A DNA stretch of 64,000 bases from NCBI GenBank assembly GCA_026122225.1, contig JANEZZ010002360.1:620001-684000 (forward strand), written 5' to 3'. The position numbers and the translations under genes are program-made. The notes below the pieces were generated by a model. It was not told the origin of the DNA. It ran no database searches and was given only the letters and a program-made list of their open reading frames with translations. Each line of letters begins with the position of its first letter. Positions within the stretch are counted from its first letter, which is position 1. This stretch comes from Heloderma charlesbogerti (taxonomy: Eukaryota; Chordata; Lepidosauria; Squamata; Helodermatidae). Positions 55,084 through 64,000 of this stretch are shown here, in pieces.

Positions 55084-55578
55084 GGGGGGGCATTTTCCCA
55101 AATTCCACAGCCACAGCTCACCGGATCCCAACTGCCTTTTCCACCTTCCCTCTGACCAAGCCATTTGGAGCTCTACCAAATCACTCCCGCCTTCCCAAAG
55201 CCTTGCTCAGTTATCAGACCAGATCTGGGCTTTATAACCCACAACACCAATTAACTAGGTGGCCCTGATGCACAAACAGGATTATACCAGGAGGTGTTTG
55301 GGATGCAGACCTGGGTTTGTTCTCACTCAATGGGAGAAAGCACCCTAATCTTTTCTGACGGCCTGCTGCGCACTGTTCCTGATGGTGACAAAGAAGTGGG
55401 CACAAAACAGAAAAGTACAGGGCACTGAGAAAATGTTGCGGAATGCAGCAGCAGAACATTCCATCCACACGTGCCCCTCAGGTCTGCCTTTCTAAGAAGT
55501 CCACAAAAGCGAAAACCCCACAGCATTTTAAAACCACTTGACCACATACGCCTGCATGGGTTGTTTGTACGAGACCAT

Positions 55579-55959
55579 GGGCTCCTTCACACTGAGCTTT
55601 TATCCTGAGATTGCTCCTTCACGGACGTTTGCGGGCTCTTTACACGACGCCATGATCATCCCAGGTGCCTCCTGCACGAATGCCCTTTGTTTCGTTTCTA
55701 AATAGAGTGCAGATAATGAGCCATCAGATTACCCCATTGTGTTCCACTTCAGTTTCCTCCATGAAAAGAGGAAAAGTGGCAAGAAGAGGAGCGAGATCAA
55801 TGAAAGATCATGGAAGACTCAGATGTGGGGAGAAGGAGGGGGAAAGGGAAGGGTGGAAAGGAAGCATGTGAAAAAGGGAGTCATTGTGATCCTGCATTTA
55901 AAATGGAAGCAGAAAGCCCCGTTTTAAATGCAGGATTTTAGGCCGGTGTAGAGATGCCC
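55579..55959 (+). mobile_element. Harbinger-like MITE, copy 4
   Basis: GGGCTCCTTCACACTGAGC to GGTGTAGAGATGCCC with CAT on both sides. It contains the recurrent open frame (MPFVSFLNRVQIMSHQ...). Confidence 0.85.
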
Positions 55960-55984
55960 CATGTGGTGAAGTGATTAGACCAGC

Positions 55985-56305
55985 AATGCTGAAGACGGCC
56001 ACTTACGCATCACCAAGAGGAAATGAATCACCAAAACAAGAGGGGACCGGTCTCCATAGAATTTTCATTTATATGTATATATGCAAATTTAGAAATAATT
56101 GCCATCATAAATAGAACTACAAAACATATCACCGGAGTGGGGAAGTCGCTGACCCGGTGACTTGTGCTCCTGCTGCTCAGTATACTGTTCACGCGCTAAT
56201 TGTGGATGACCAACTTCAAATCCCCTCCTGTTCTCCCTTCTGATGGCTCTTCAAACATCGGACAGCCCTTGAAATAGAGGGCTGTTCTCCCTAAAGCAGG
56301 ATGCT
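55985..56305. mobile_element. hAT-like element (TAGGGTGGCCA family), degenerate copy
   Basis: It shares ATGCAAATTTAGAAATAATTG, AAATAGAACTACAAAACAT and CCTTGAAATAGAGGGCTGTTC with copies a-c. Its ends are eroded. Confidence 0.7.
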
Positions 56306-56353
56306 TGGGCATCATCCAAGCCAACGGTGCTTGGATGATGGAGGAAAAGGTAG

Positions 56354-56387
<34 letters not shown>
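56354..56387. repeat. (GT)n microsatellite
   Basis: About 16 GT units. Confidence 0.95.
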
Positions 56388-56907
56388 AGGGTCTTAATGA
56401 AATCCCAAACCTCATATCCCTTTTCCCCCTAATCTCACCATATTATGATTCCCATAGCTTTCTGAAACACAACACAAAAGGTAAAGGGGCAGGCCCTCTC
56501 TGCCACCGCCCAGTAATTTAAGCGTTGTTGACTAGGGAGACCCTAGTTCTAATCCCTGCATGCAGGCCAGAGGAGATAAAACTCCTGACTCTTTAAATTT
56601 TGGCAAAGAGCCACTGGGGGGCACGGGAGAGGGAGAGATCCAGATTGGCACCGTGATGCTGAGGGATTAAGGCCTGTTAACCCTACCCATTTTCTGATGA
56701 AAATCCCCCCTCTCAAGCTGGTGTTTGCCCCACTTGTAGCAAAAACGTGCATGTACCGGCTTTGTCCAGTGATCAAGCTCTTAGGTCAGTCCCCTCTTTC
56801 AGCCCAACCTACCGATCTGGGCAGGTTCACCCTACAGCACTAGCGGAATATTTAAGAGCCACTTGGGCTGGGATGATTGCATGGGCCAGTCCTACAAAAT
56901 CAGCACC
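56388..56907. other. 5' flank, no feature recognised
   Basis: 56840-56890 resembles the end of a GTGTTAAGGGC-type sequence but cannot be classified. 56520-56570 has a weak tRNA-like B box (CCCTAGTTCTAATCCC). Confidence 0.4.
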
Positions 56908-57256
56908 TAGGGTGGCCAGGCGTCCTTTGTTACAGAGCACAGTCCTCTATTTGAAGGGCTGCCCGAGGACCAACTATTTGAAGGGCTGCCTGAGGACAGA
57001 CTATGCTGAAGCTGTCTTCTATTTCCAGTCCCAAGTCTGGTTTAAGGCCTTGAAGCTGCCCATCAACAACACCCAGACAACAGGCAGGCACACAGATCAC
57101 CTGGCCACAGTCTTCTGCACAGTGGGGAGCTGTACTGCATTTCTATTGAAAATCGTAATTATTTCTAAATTTGCATCTGTACATATATATTAGCATATGC
57201 AAATGTTATGCAAATCAGCACCCCCCTTTTTTGGTGATTCATAAGCAGCCACCCTA
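56908..57256. mobile_element. hAT-like element (TAGGGTGGCCA family), copy c
   Basis: It starts TAGGGTGGCCAGGCG and ends GCAGCCACCCTA. The 8-bp flanks are TCAGCACC and TCAGCGCC (one mismatch). Its interior is the reverse complement of copies a and b. Confidence 0.88.
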
Positions 57257-57540
57257 TCAGCGCCTCAGTAAGGTAAGCAGGGGAGGGGGGATGTGAAAAG
57301 TATCTGGTGGTTCATAATCTGTAAGATCTGATTTTTAATTTTGTTATTTGTTATTAATTAGTATTGTGCTCGAACATGTGGTCCCCAGTGGTCCATTGCC
57401 AAAATTATAGCAGGGCTGCTCCCTTACTTTTTATGATGCCTTCCATTTTAGCTACTGTTTTAGAAGGCTATAGAGGGCATGATTCGGCTAAAAGTAGGGG
57501 TGGTGCTCGTGGATTTAATTAAGGGCCCCTCTACCATAGG

Positions 57541-57841
57541 TTTGCCTCCTGTGGCGCAGAGTGGTAGGCAGCAGTATTGCAACCGAAACTCTCCCCAAGA
57601 CCTGAGTTCGATCCCAGCAGAAGCTGGGTCTCGGGTAGCCGGCTCAGGTCGCCTCAGCCTTCCATCCTTCCGAGGTCGGTAAAATGAGTACCCAGCTTGC
57701 TGGGGGAAAGGTAGTCTCAACTGGGGAAGGCAATGGCAAACCACCCCGCAATAGTCTGCCATGAAAACGCCAGTGCAAGTGGCGTCCCTCTAGGGGTCAG
57801 TAATGACCTGGTGCTTGCACAGGAGGAACCTTTCCTTTTTC
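57541..57841 (+). mobile_element. Sauria-type SINE (tRNA head, Bov-B-like tail)
   Basis: The A box region is GGCGCAGAGTGGTAGGCAGC and the B box is GAGTTCGATCCCAGC. A conserved body follows (CTTCCGAGGTCGGTAAAATG, GGGAAGGCAATGGCAAACC), then a Bov-B-type end (GTCAGTAATGACCTGGTGC, TTGCACAGGAGGAACC). CTACCATAGG and CTACCGTAGG flank it as a target duplication. This SINE type is characteristic of squamates. Confidence 0.9.
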
Positions 57842-57849
57842 CTACCGTA

Positions 57850-58236
57850 GGGCTTCATCACACAGACAGAGCTTTTATCCTGAGATTGAGATGGCTCCTT
57901 CACGGAAGTTTGCGGGCTCTTTACATGAAGCAGCAATCATCCCAAGCATCTCCTGCATTAAATGCCCTTTGTTCCGTTTTTAAATAGATCGCAGATAATG
58001 AGCTATCAAATTACCCCGTTGTGTTCTGCTTGTTTCCCCTGTGAAAAGAGGAAAAGTGGCGAGAAGAGGAGCGAGATCAATGAAAGATAATGGAAGACTC
58101 AGATATGGGAAGAAGGACAGGGGAAGGGGGGGAAAGGAAGTGTGTGTAAAGGGAGTCAGTTGTGATCCTGCATTTCAAACGGAAGCAAAAAGCTCCGTTT
58201 TAAATGCAGGATTTTAGGCTGGTCTAGAGATGTCAA
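57850..58236 (+). mobile_element. Harbinger-like MITE, copy 5
   Basis: GGGCTTCATCACACAGAC to GGTCTAGAGATGTC, with the same interior as copies 1-4. It abuts the Sauria-type SINE. Confidence 0.82.
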
Positions 58237-58237
58237 T

Positions 58238-58342
58238 ATGAACTTGAGCACACTCCGGGAGAGAGCGGAGGACAGGAAGGCCTGGCGTGCTATGGTCCAT
58301 GGGGTCACGAAGAGTCCGACACGACTTAACGACTGAACAACA
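58238..58342 (+). mobile_element. Bov-B LINE 3' end
   Basis: GGCCTGGCGTGCTATGGTCC, ATGGGGTCACGAAGAGTCC and GACACGACTTAACGACTG match the characteristic Bov-B 3' terminus. Confidence 0.85.
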
Positions 58343-58358
58343 GAGATGTCAATAGTCT

Positions 58359-58405
58359 CCCATCCAAGGTGCTGATCAGGCGTCACACCTGCTTAGCTTT
58401 AGCTT
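58359..58405 (-). mobile_element. 5S rRNA-like fragment
   Basis: On the minus strand, AAAGCTAAGCAGGTGTG and CTTGGATGGGAG resemble the 5S internal promoter with a short deletion. It is a SINE remnant, not a working 5S gene. Confidence 0.5.
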
Positions 58406-59224
58406 CAGCAGAGCTCCACTTTCCGATCCTCCCAGACCACCCCGAGGCCAGTTTGTAAGGTTAAAAGGTGGAGACCCTCATCCCAGGTTTGCATCTTAGC
58501 TCTGGGGAGGAAGACCCTAGGATGATTTCATAAGCGTTGCACAATCTCGCTGTCTGGTCTGTGTGAGAAAAACCAGTTCCTCTCAAGCATGCCCGGTTGG
58601 GCTGACAATTCGGAACATGCCTGCTCCTGCCTGGTTTTGCTCTTGTTTACTTGCCTTTTGGTTTCCCTTGGGAAATCTCTGGGAAACACAGTCCTGCATG
58701 GGAAAGTTGTACAGGTGGGAGAGAAAAACAAAAAGGCTTCCCCTGCCTCTAAATGTGAAAACAGTGTTTGATTTGTTTGTTTTTTAAAGAGTGTAACAAG
58801 AGCAGCATCGCCCAGGGTGTGTGGGCACTGATTCCCTTACGGTATTCTGATGACAAATAAATTGCCGCTCATCACAAATACAAACCCTGTTGATCCCCGC
58901 CGCCCCAAGATCCCTCAACTGTGGTTTGAGCAGAGCGGGACCAATTTTTGTTCAGACTCAAAAGGAGCTATTTGAGAGGTACAGGCTGCCTTGACATTAA
59001 AGAAAGCCCCCGCACTCCCCCCATTGTTGAGCTTTTCTGTATTTACAGCGGGCTCCTGCATGGCGACCATGTGATTGCTGAGAGGGGAAGCTTTTAATTT
59101 TCAAGGTTCCATAGAACTCAATGAAACAGCACCATCTAGTGGCTGTTTTAATTGTGTAAAATTGCAACTTTAAAAAGATATTTCATTAGTTCCAGATCTT
59201 TTTGAGATGGAATAACCAGGAAAT
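58406..59224. other. 5' flank, no feature recognised
   Basis: No gene or element was identified. Confidence 0.5.
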
Positions 59225-59332
59225 ACCTCTGGATGTGCCCCGGAGCTTAACAGCGTCATGAAAAGGACCCGCAAACTTCCATGAGTCAGCAATCTCAATA
59301 GCAGGATAAAAGCTCCATGTGAAGGAGCCCTG
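59225..59332 (-). mobile_element. Harbinger-like MITE, internally deleted
   Basis: GGACCCGCAAACTTCCATGA, GCAATCTCAATAGCAGG and ATAAAAGCTCCATGTGAAGG match one terminal quarter of the family in reverse; the rest is missing. Confidence 0.75.
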
Positions 59333-61726
59333 TATCCGGACACAAACAGCACCATCGTACTAATTGCACCATGAGTGCCACTGGGTGTCTCCACATAAAA
59401 ATGATGGTGTTAGAGTAAGCAACACATGGCCCACCACCTCCTGGTGCAGCCCATGCCACAAAAAAGTATTTTTTTTTAAACAAACAAAATCTGTGTTAAC
59501 AGTTACAAAGCACTTAATGGGCCACATTTAACTTGTTCTGAAGCTAAAGTTGACCCGTATAGCACTCCATAGCCATGACGGAACACTATACAAATTTGGA
59601 ACAAGCTAAACTTGTTTAGTGCTCCGTAGCAGTAATGTAGCCATTTTCTGTTTATTTTTTTCCCCAAGTTCCTGTGGAACCATACAGAGTGCAGCTTGCA
59701 AGGGCGGCGGGGAACAGCCTCTCTGAAGTTCTGAATCTCTGAAGTTGCCCAATCCTGTGTTAGAGGCTAGTGAACAAATTACTAGCCAGGGCCAAAGTAG
59801 GAAATGGAGAGGGATTTAAAATAGAGACATCTTTTATATTTGGAAAGACAACAACTAGGAATGCAGTATAGTGAAAAGGGGAAAGTAGGCTCCATTGAAC
59901 TCAGTGGTACTTACTTCTGACTTAGATTCAGCTTGTAAAAGCAATTGAGTGCTAAGAAAAGATCATCAGCCAGTTGCAGTGTAGCCTTCATTTTTTATTA
60001 GAAATGCAAACATTCGCTAATTAAATTTGCTTGTGCTAATCAGTCACAGACAATGATAAAACTTGAAAGCCTCCTTATCACCTCACTCACTTGTAAGAAC
60101 AAAGACAGTTGGTCACTTAACTTCACTCTGGATGATGCCATTATTCCTGCTCTGAAAAAAAGGGGGGGGGAAGTTGTGCTCACCTGTGTTCCCTCCCTCC
60201 TCAAGCATGAATTCCCATTCCTATCTGCATAAAAATCCACAAGTTCCCAAATAGTCCTTGGGATAGCTTGCATCCTACCAATTGGTCTACAGGCCTTGCC
60301 TTCTTCCATGTAAATTAAGTTAAGTTTCTGAATGGCCGTTGTGATGTATATATAACATGCATGTATAAACAGTAAAATTGCACTTCTGCTGCGAATAGCC
60401 ATTCCGAAATTCAATGCAATCCTATAGCCATTTGCTGTCATTCGTTTTAATATGTTCCCAGTGTGGGCTCAGGCAATTCCAAGGAGACATCTACATTCAG
60501 GACAAGAAAAAAACAACGCTCAGACACCTTCTAAAATTTTGAGCTGCCTGGAAATCGAAGTCTTTTCTTCAGCCCCAAACAGGACTAGCCTCTCTATGTT
60601 TTATTTTGGCTTCTAAAACCAAACTAAAAATTATGTGGCTCTAGGAATCCAAACTTCTTTTCTTCCCAGCCCTGCCCACATCAGTCACACAGGAAACTAA
60701 GTGTGTTGTTTCTACTCTTCCTTGCATTCTGGCACACTTCAGCCCAGTTTCAACCCCAGAACCTCTTTTCGGTGCCAAGATCCACCCTGAAACATATGAA
60801 GGGAAGAAAAATGTGTTTCTGAGCATGTACAAAGTGTCTTCCCCTCACAAGTACTGAGTAATTATGAGTCCCCACACATTTAAAGATTAGATTGAAAGAC
60901 TTCCAGTGAGAAGGGAAAACTCTCAGGCAGGCTTAAGCTGTGCCCCAACATTTCTCCATTTCAGCCCTTAACCCCAGCTGTTGACGTCCCATACACACAC
61001 ACACACACACACTTCCTTTCTTCCTTTGATCCCAAAACTGATGCTCAAAGTAGTTAATAAAACGAAGAATTAAAACAAAAACTTCATTAATTAAAACAAT
61101 CATAAACACAAAAGACATCAAAAGGCACAACGAAATAAATACACAGCACCCAACCCAATGCAACCAACAAAGTCTTTGTACTAGAGCTGCATGCAAAGGG
61201 CCTCTTGAAGTTCTCCGCCTATTCTTGGGCAGAGAAATGGCAGGGGGGGGGGATGGTTTCACCAAATTTCTCCAGGGGGAGGAGAAATTCTCAACAGGTG
61301 GGGCTCACCATTGGCAGGGGTTGTAGTACAGCTTTTTTCCTAAGGGTTTTGGGGTCTTTTGTGCTACAACAGCAGCCTCACTTTGTCTCCACCACAATGT
61401 GTGTGTGCGTGGCGGGGGAAGTGTTGTGTCTGGCTCCAGAAAAGAGATGGAGGTAGTGCTGAGCCAAAATCTGCCCTCCAATTTCCTGAAAGTTTTCTTC
61501 CCGGATGAAAGAGGCTTCATTTGTTCTGCTTCGTTCTTAGGGCGTTATATCATTTACTTTTATGGTGTTTTTGATTACCTAATACCTACAATGTGGCTGA
61601 GGGTGCTGAGGGTGCAATTTCTTCCTATTACCCATCTCTCCATTGCTTGGCAGCCTCTTAGGCTGCCTACGCGTCCTGATCTGAAACAGCCCTACGGGAG
61701 GAATTACCTCATGATGATGTCTTCCC
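59333..61726. other. 5' flank, sparse in recognised features
   Basis: It has a (CA)n run at 60993-61011, a G run near 60163 and 61243, and a short TTGAACTCAGTGGTACTTAC block at 59896. No gene signature was found on either strand. Confidence 0.5.
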
Positions 61727-62349
61727 TGGGGATGTCAGAGAATTGTACCATGGATCTCGGTGAGGCCCCCTGAAATCTGTGGCGGAACGAAGCCTCTCGC
61801 GCCCCCCCCCCCGCGAAAGGCACACGAAACGTAGCACTTACCTGCTGCCGTTCACGCTGCTTTGCGAATGGCGGCCGCGTCTGCAGCCGCCATTCATGAT
61901 AGGCTACGTAAATACTTATGTAGCCTATCACGGCTAACACAGGGACACCATTTGCATCCCTGCAGAGGCCGTGATAGGCTACGTAAGTATTTACATAGCC
62001 TATCACGGCAAAAAAAAAAAAAAAAAGGGAATGCAAATGGCGGCAGCTATGATGGCCGCCATTTGCATTCCCTTTTTTTTTTTTGCCGTGATATGCTTCG
62101 TAAATATTTACGTAGCCTATCACGGCAAAAGACAGGGGCACAAATGGTGGCGGCTATGGCGGCCGCCATTTGCATCCCTGTGCAGGCTGCCCAGCGACTG
62201 GATGTTTGGCTGCAGGCAGCCCTGGCCGGCGGCCCTGTGGAGTTGCCGCGGAGGAGGCCCGGGGAGAATTTTGGGGGAAGGGACGGAGCGCTTCCCCCCC
62301 ACCGCAAATGTCACCCTTCGAAAAGGTAAGTGACTTTCGTACATCCCTA
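61727..62349 (-). mobile_element. Foldback hAT-like element, copy 5 (reverse)
   Basis: It lies opposite to copies 1-4, starting TGGGGATGTCAGAG and ending GTACATCCCTA. A perfect 8-bp duplication GTCTTCCC flanks it (61719-61726 and 62350-62357). It has four GATAGGCTACGTAAA-type hairpins (61898-61933, 61970-62008, 62086-62125 and associated arms) and AAATGGCGGC hairpins at 62035-62067 and 62142-62171. Both ends carry outward donors: CAG|GTAAGT on the minus strand at 61841 and AAAG|GTAAGT on the plus strand at 62325. Confidence 0.94.
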
Positions 62350-62625
62350 GTCTTCCCTTGGGCTTTAATTGAATTGCAGGTAGCCAAGGAGGCTACTGGA
62401 GAGAGGACTACAGTGAAAACCACTTGTTCACCCTCCTTGGCACCCTCCTAAGTAAAGTAAGTGCAAGAAACCCAAACCCGACCCATGAGAATTTCTCCAA
62501 AATTTCTTCACTCGTACATTTCTTTTATAATGTAATTTCTATCAAATTGAATGAGAATGGTCAAAAAAAAATGTGGGAGAACATTTCAGCCCAGCACTAA
62601 TTTGCATGCAGAGAATGGTCTGAAG

Positions 62626-62754
62626 TATGGATAGGCAACCTGGTGCCCTCCAGATGTTTTGGACTACAACTCCCATAATCCCTGACCATGGTGGTTGGGG
62701 CTGATAGGAGCTGTGGTCCAAAACATCCAGAGGGCACCAGGTTGTCTATCCCTG
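62626..62754. mobile_element. hAT-like hairpin MITE (best-preserved copy)
   Basis: TATGGATAGGCAACCTGG, CCAGATGTTTTGGACTACAA and a facing right arm ending GGTTGTCTATCCCTG. The 8-bp flanks are GTCTGAAG and GTCTAAAG (one mismatch), which supports the hAT assignment for all hairpins of this type. Confidence 0.88.
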
Positions 62755-62764
62755 GTCTAAAGAC

Positions 62765-62838
62765 ACACAGGGCAGTTCTCTTGGAGAAGCCAAGTAAGTT
62801 GGGCCTTGGGCACTGCCTGGATGGGTGATCGCAGGGTT
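62765..62838 (+). mobile_element. 5S rRNA-like fragment, diverged
   Basis: GAAGCCAAGTAAGTTGGGCC and CTGCCTGGATGGGTGATC resemble 5S promoter boxes with substitutions. Confidence 0.4.
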
Positions 62839-63660
62839 CAGGGGTGGGGAGACCATCGCAAAGCCAGACGAGTGGAAGAGAAACCTAACAGGTGAGATAG
62901 CAAATGCAGCAAGGAAAGGACAAGTTATCTCAGGTGAGGCCTTGAGCGGCTCAGCAACCTCATCAGTTTGGTACAGCTGGAGGAGCAAGGGGCAAAGTAT
63001 CCAAACTGCTGATAACGGGAAAGAGCATGCCGGGACTGAGCCCACGGAACATTCCACGGTGATCTCTAGACTACACAAGGCAACTTTAGGTTTAGCCAAC
63101 AGCCAGACTGCCTGGGGATAACGGTAGCTGTAGTCAAACACCTGGAGGGACCCAGGTCAGCTGGGAGGGCCGCCTAGAGTTTACCTCAGCTTACTAAAAT
63201 GCTCTAGTTTATTTCCTGGTTTCTGGAAAGGGCCTACAACATTGATTGTGGTGGGGAAGTCTCTTGTGTATAATTCCAAGATCCACCTTAAGACAATACC
63301 TTTATTAGGCTTAATTAGGTCACAAAATAGAGTGCAAGCTTTTGGGGTCTCTAGATCTCTTCATCAGGCAAGATGTTATGAGAAGGGTGTACGGGGCGGA
63401 GGGGGGCTTGACTTGATGTTGACGCCACGGGCCTGTTTCGTACAACTGCAAGGTAGTTAACAAGTCCCGGCACCTTAAACCCCCTGTGATCATGTAAATC
63501 AGGCAGGTTAAGTCTGCATCATCAGAGCATTAAGGTGGAATGTCGACTTCATGACTTCAACATTCAGTCTTTTTTGCCCCTCCTCTCTCCCCCTGCCCCG
63601 GTGATTTTGTGGTAACATCTTGCCTAAGAGATCTGGAGATCTGAAAAGCTTGCACAAGGC
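62839..63660. other. 5' flank, no feature recognised
   Basis: The open stretch at 62825-63121 has no family match. The TTTTGGGGTCTCTAGATCTC and AGAGATCTGGAGATC segments (63330-63360 and 63625-63645) form a loose inverted pair around a TTCATCAGGCAAGATG block, possibly an unclassified element. Confidence 0.45.
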
Positions 63661-63822
63661 CTGGATGCGCCCAATCTCAGAAGCTAAGCAGGGTCAACCC
63701 TGGTTAGTACTTGGATGGGAGACTGCCTGAGAATCAGGCTTCCTGCGCTGAGCAGGGGGTTGGACTCGATGGTCTTGTAGGCCCCTTCCAGCCCAATGAT
63801 TCTATGATACTTTCTATGATTA
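63661..63822 (+). mobile_element. 5S rRNA-derived SINE with CR1 tail (best copy)
   Basis: CCCAATCTCAGAAGCTAAGC, GGTTAGTACTTGGATGGGAG and ACTGCC are an almost intact 5S internal promoter (A box, intermediate element, C box). The CR1 3' end then follows (GGGGGTTGGACTCGATGGTC, CCCCTTCCAGC) with an ATTCTATGA tail. The RNA head is truncated at its 5' end. Confidence 0.88.
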
Positions 63823-64000
63823 TTTTCTGAGCTTTGAGTTGGCCTATTAGAAGTATTGCCCTAAGATGGACTTTGGAATGTTCCTTATGGCCAAGACAGC
63901 TATCTCTGCTTTTTACAATATGTCTAGTGCTTGTACCAGGGTTGCTTTGCATCTGGTGCAACTCCATCCTCTCCCTGAACTACACCTCCCAGCATCCCTT

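Noticed and set aside
62825..63121. Plus-strand frame of 98 codons
   Set aside because: It has no family resemblance, no splice context, and an equally long frame on the opposite strand.
63661..63730. 5S rRNA gene
   Set aside because: The 5' third of 5S is missing, substitutions occur, and a CR1 tail follows. It is a SINE, not a functional rRNA gene.

Overview
The window is vertebrate nuclear DNA, almost certainly from a squamate reptile (lizard or gecko-like). The evidence is a tRNA-derived SINE with a Bov-B-type 3' end (Sauria-type SINE, 57541-57841), a separate Bov-B LINE 3' fragment (58238-58342), abundant L2/CR1-group LINE pieces, CR1 3' ends and many hAT-type non-autonomous elements. 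There are no bacterial-style genes or operons.

One protein-coding gene is recognised. Fourteen coding exons on the minus strand, from about 30781 down to 1132, have consistent splice phases and encode roughly 610 residues. They comprise an acidic Ser-rich N terminus, a long coiled-coil region, a short Ser/Arg linker and most of a C-terminal pleckstrin homology (PH) domain. This is a PHLDB (LL5) family protein. The short N terminus without an FHA domain and the total length fit PHLDB3 best. The last exon or exons, encoding the end of the PH domain, lie beyond the left edge. A GC-rich segment ending in a consensus splice donor at 43748 (minus) may be its untranslated first exon.

The rest is introns (1218-30526) and 5' flanking DNA (30782-64000), packed with transposable elements. 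The main layers are L2-like LINEs (1-958, 6905-7495, 19890-20705, 23590-27225 and smaller scraps), CR1 3' ends, one L1 fragment, tRNA-derived SINEs, 5S rRNA-derived SINEs (one class with a CR1 tail), a dispersed unclassified family (called family A here), Harbinger-like MITEs with 3-bp target duplications, and at least four hAT-like families with 8-bp target duplications.

The most striking content is a family of five large hAT-like foldback elements (11328-12259, 25266-26065, 46051-46869, 50476-51309, and 61727-62349 in reverse). They share TAGGGATGT termini and 8-bp target duplications. Their interiors are built almost entirely from palindromes nested inside larger palindromes. Every copy keeps a consensus splice donor facing out of the right-hand end. 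In four copies an alanine-rich reading frame runs from ATG without a stop into that donor, so each copy looks like a possible mobile first exon. One copy interrupts the reverse-transcriptase motif of the 23590-27225 LINE. No transposase is encoded in the window, so all DNA elements here are non-autonomous.
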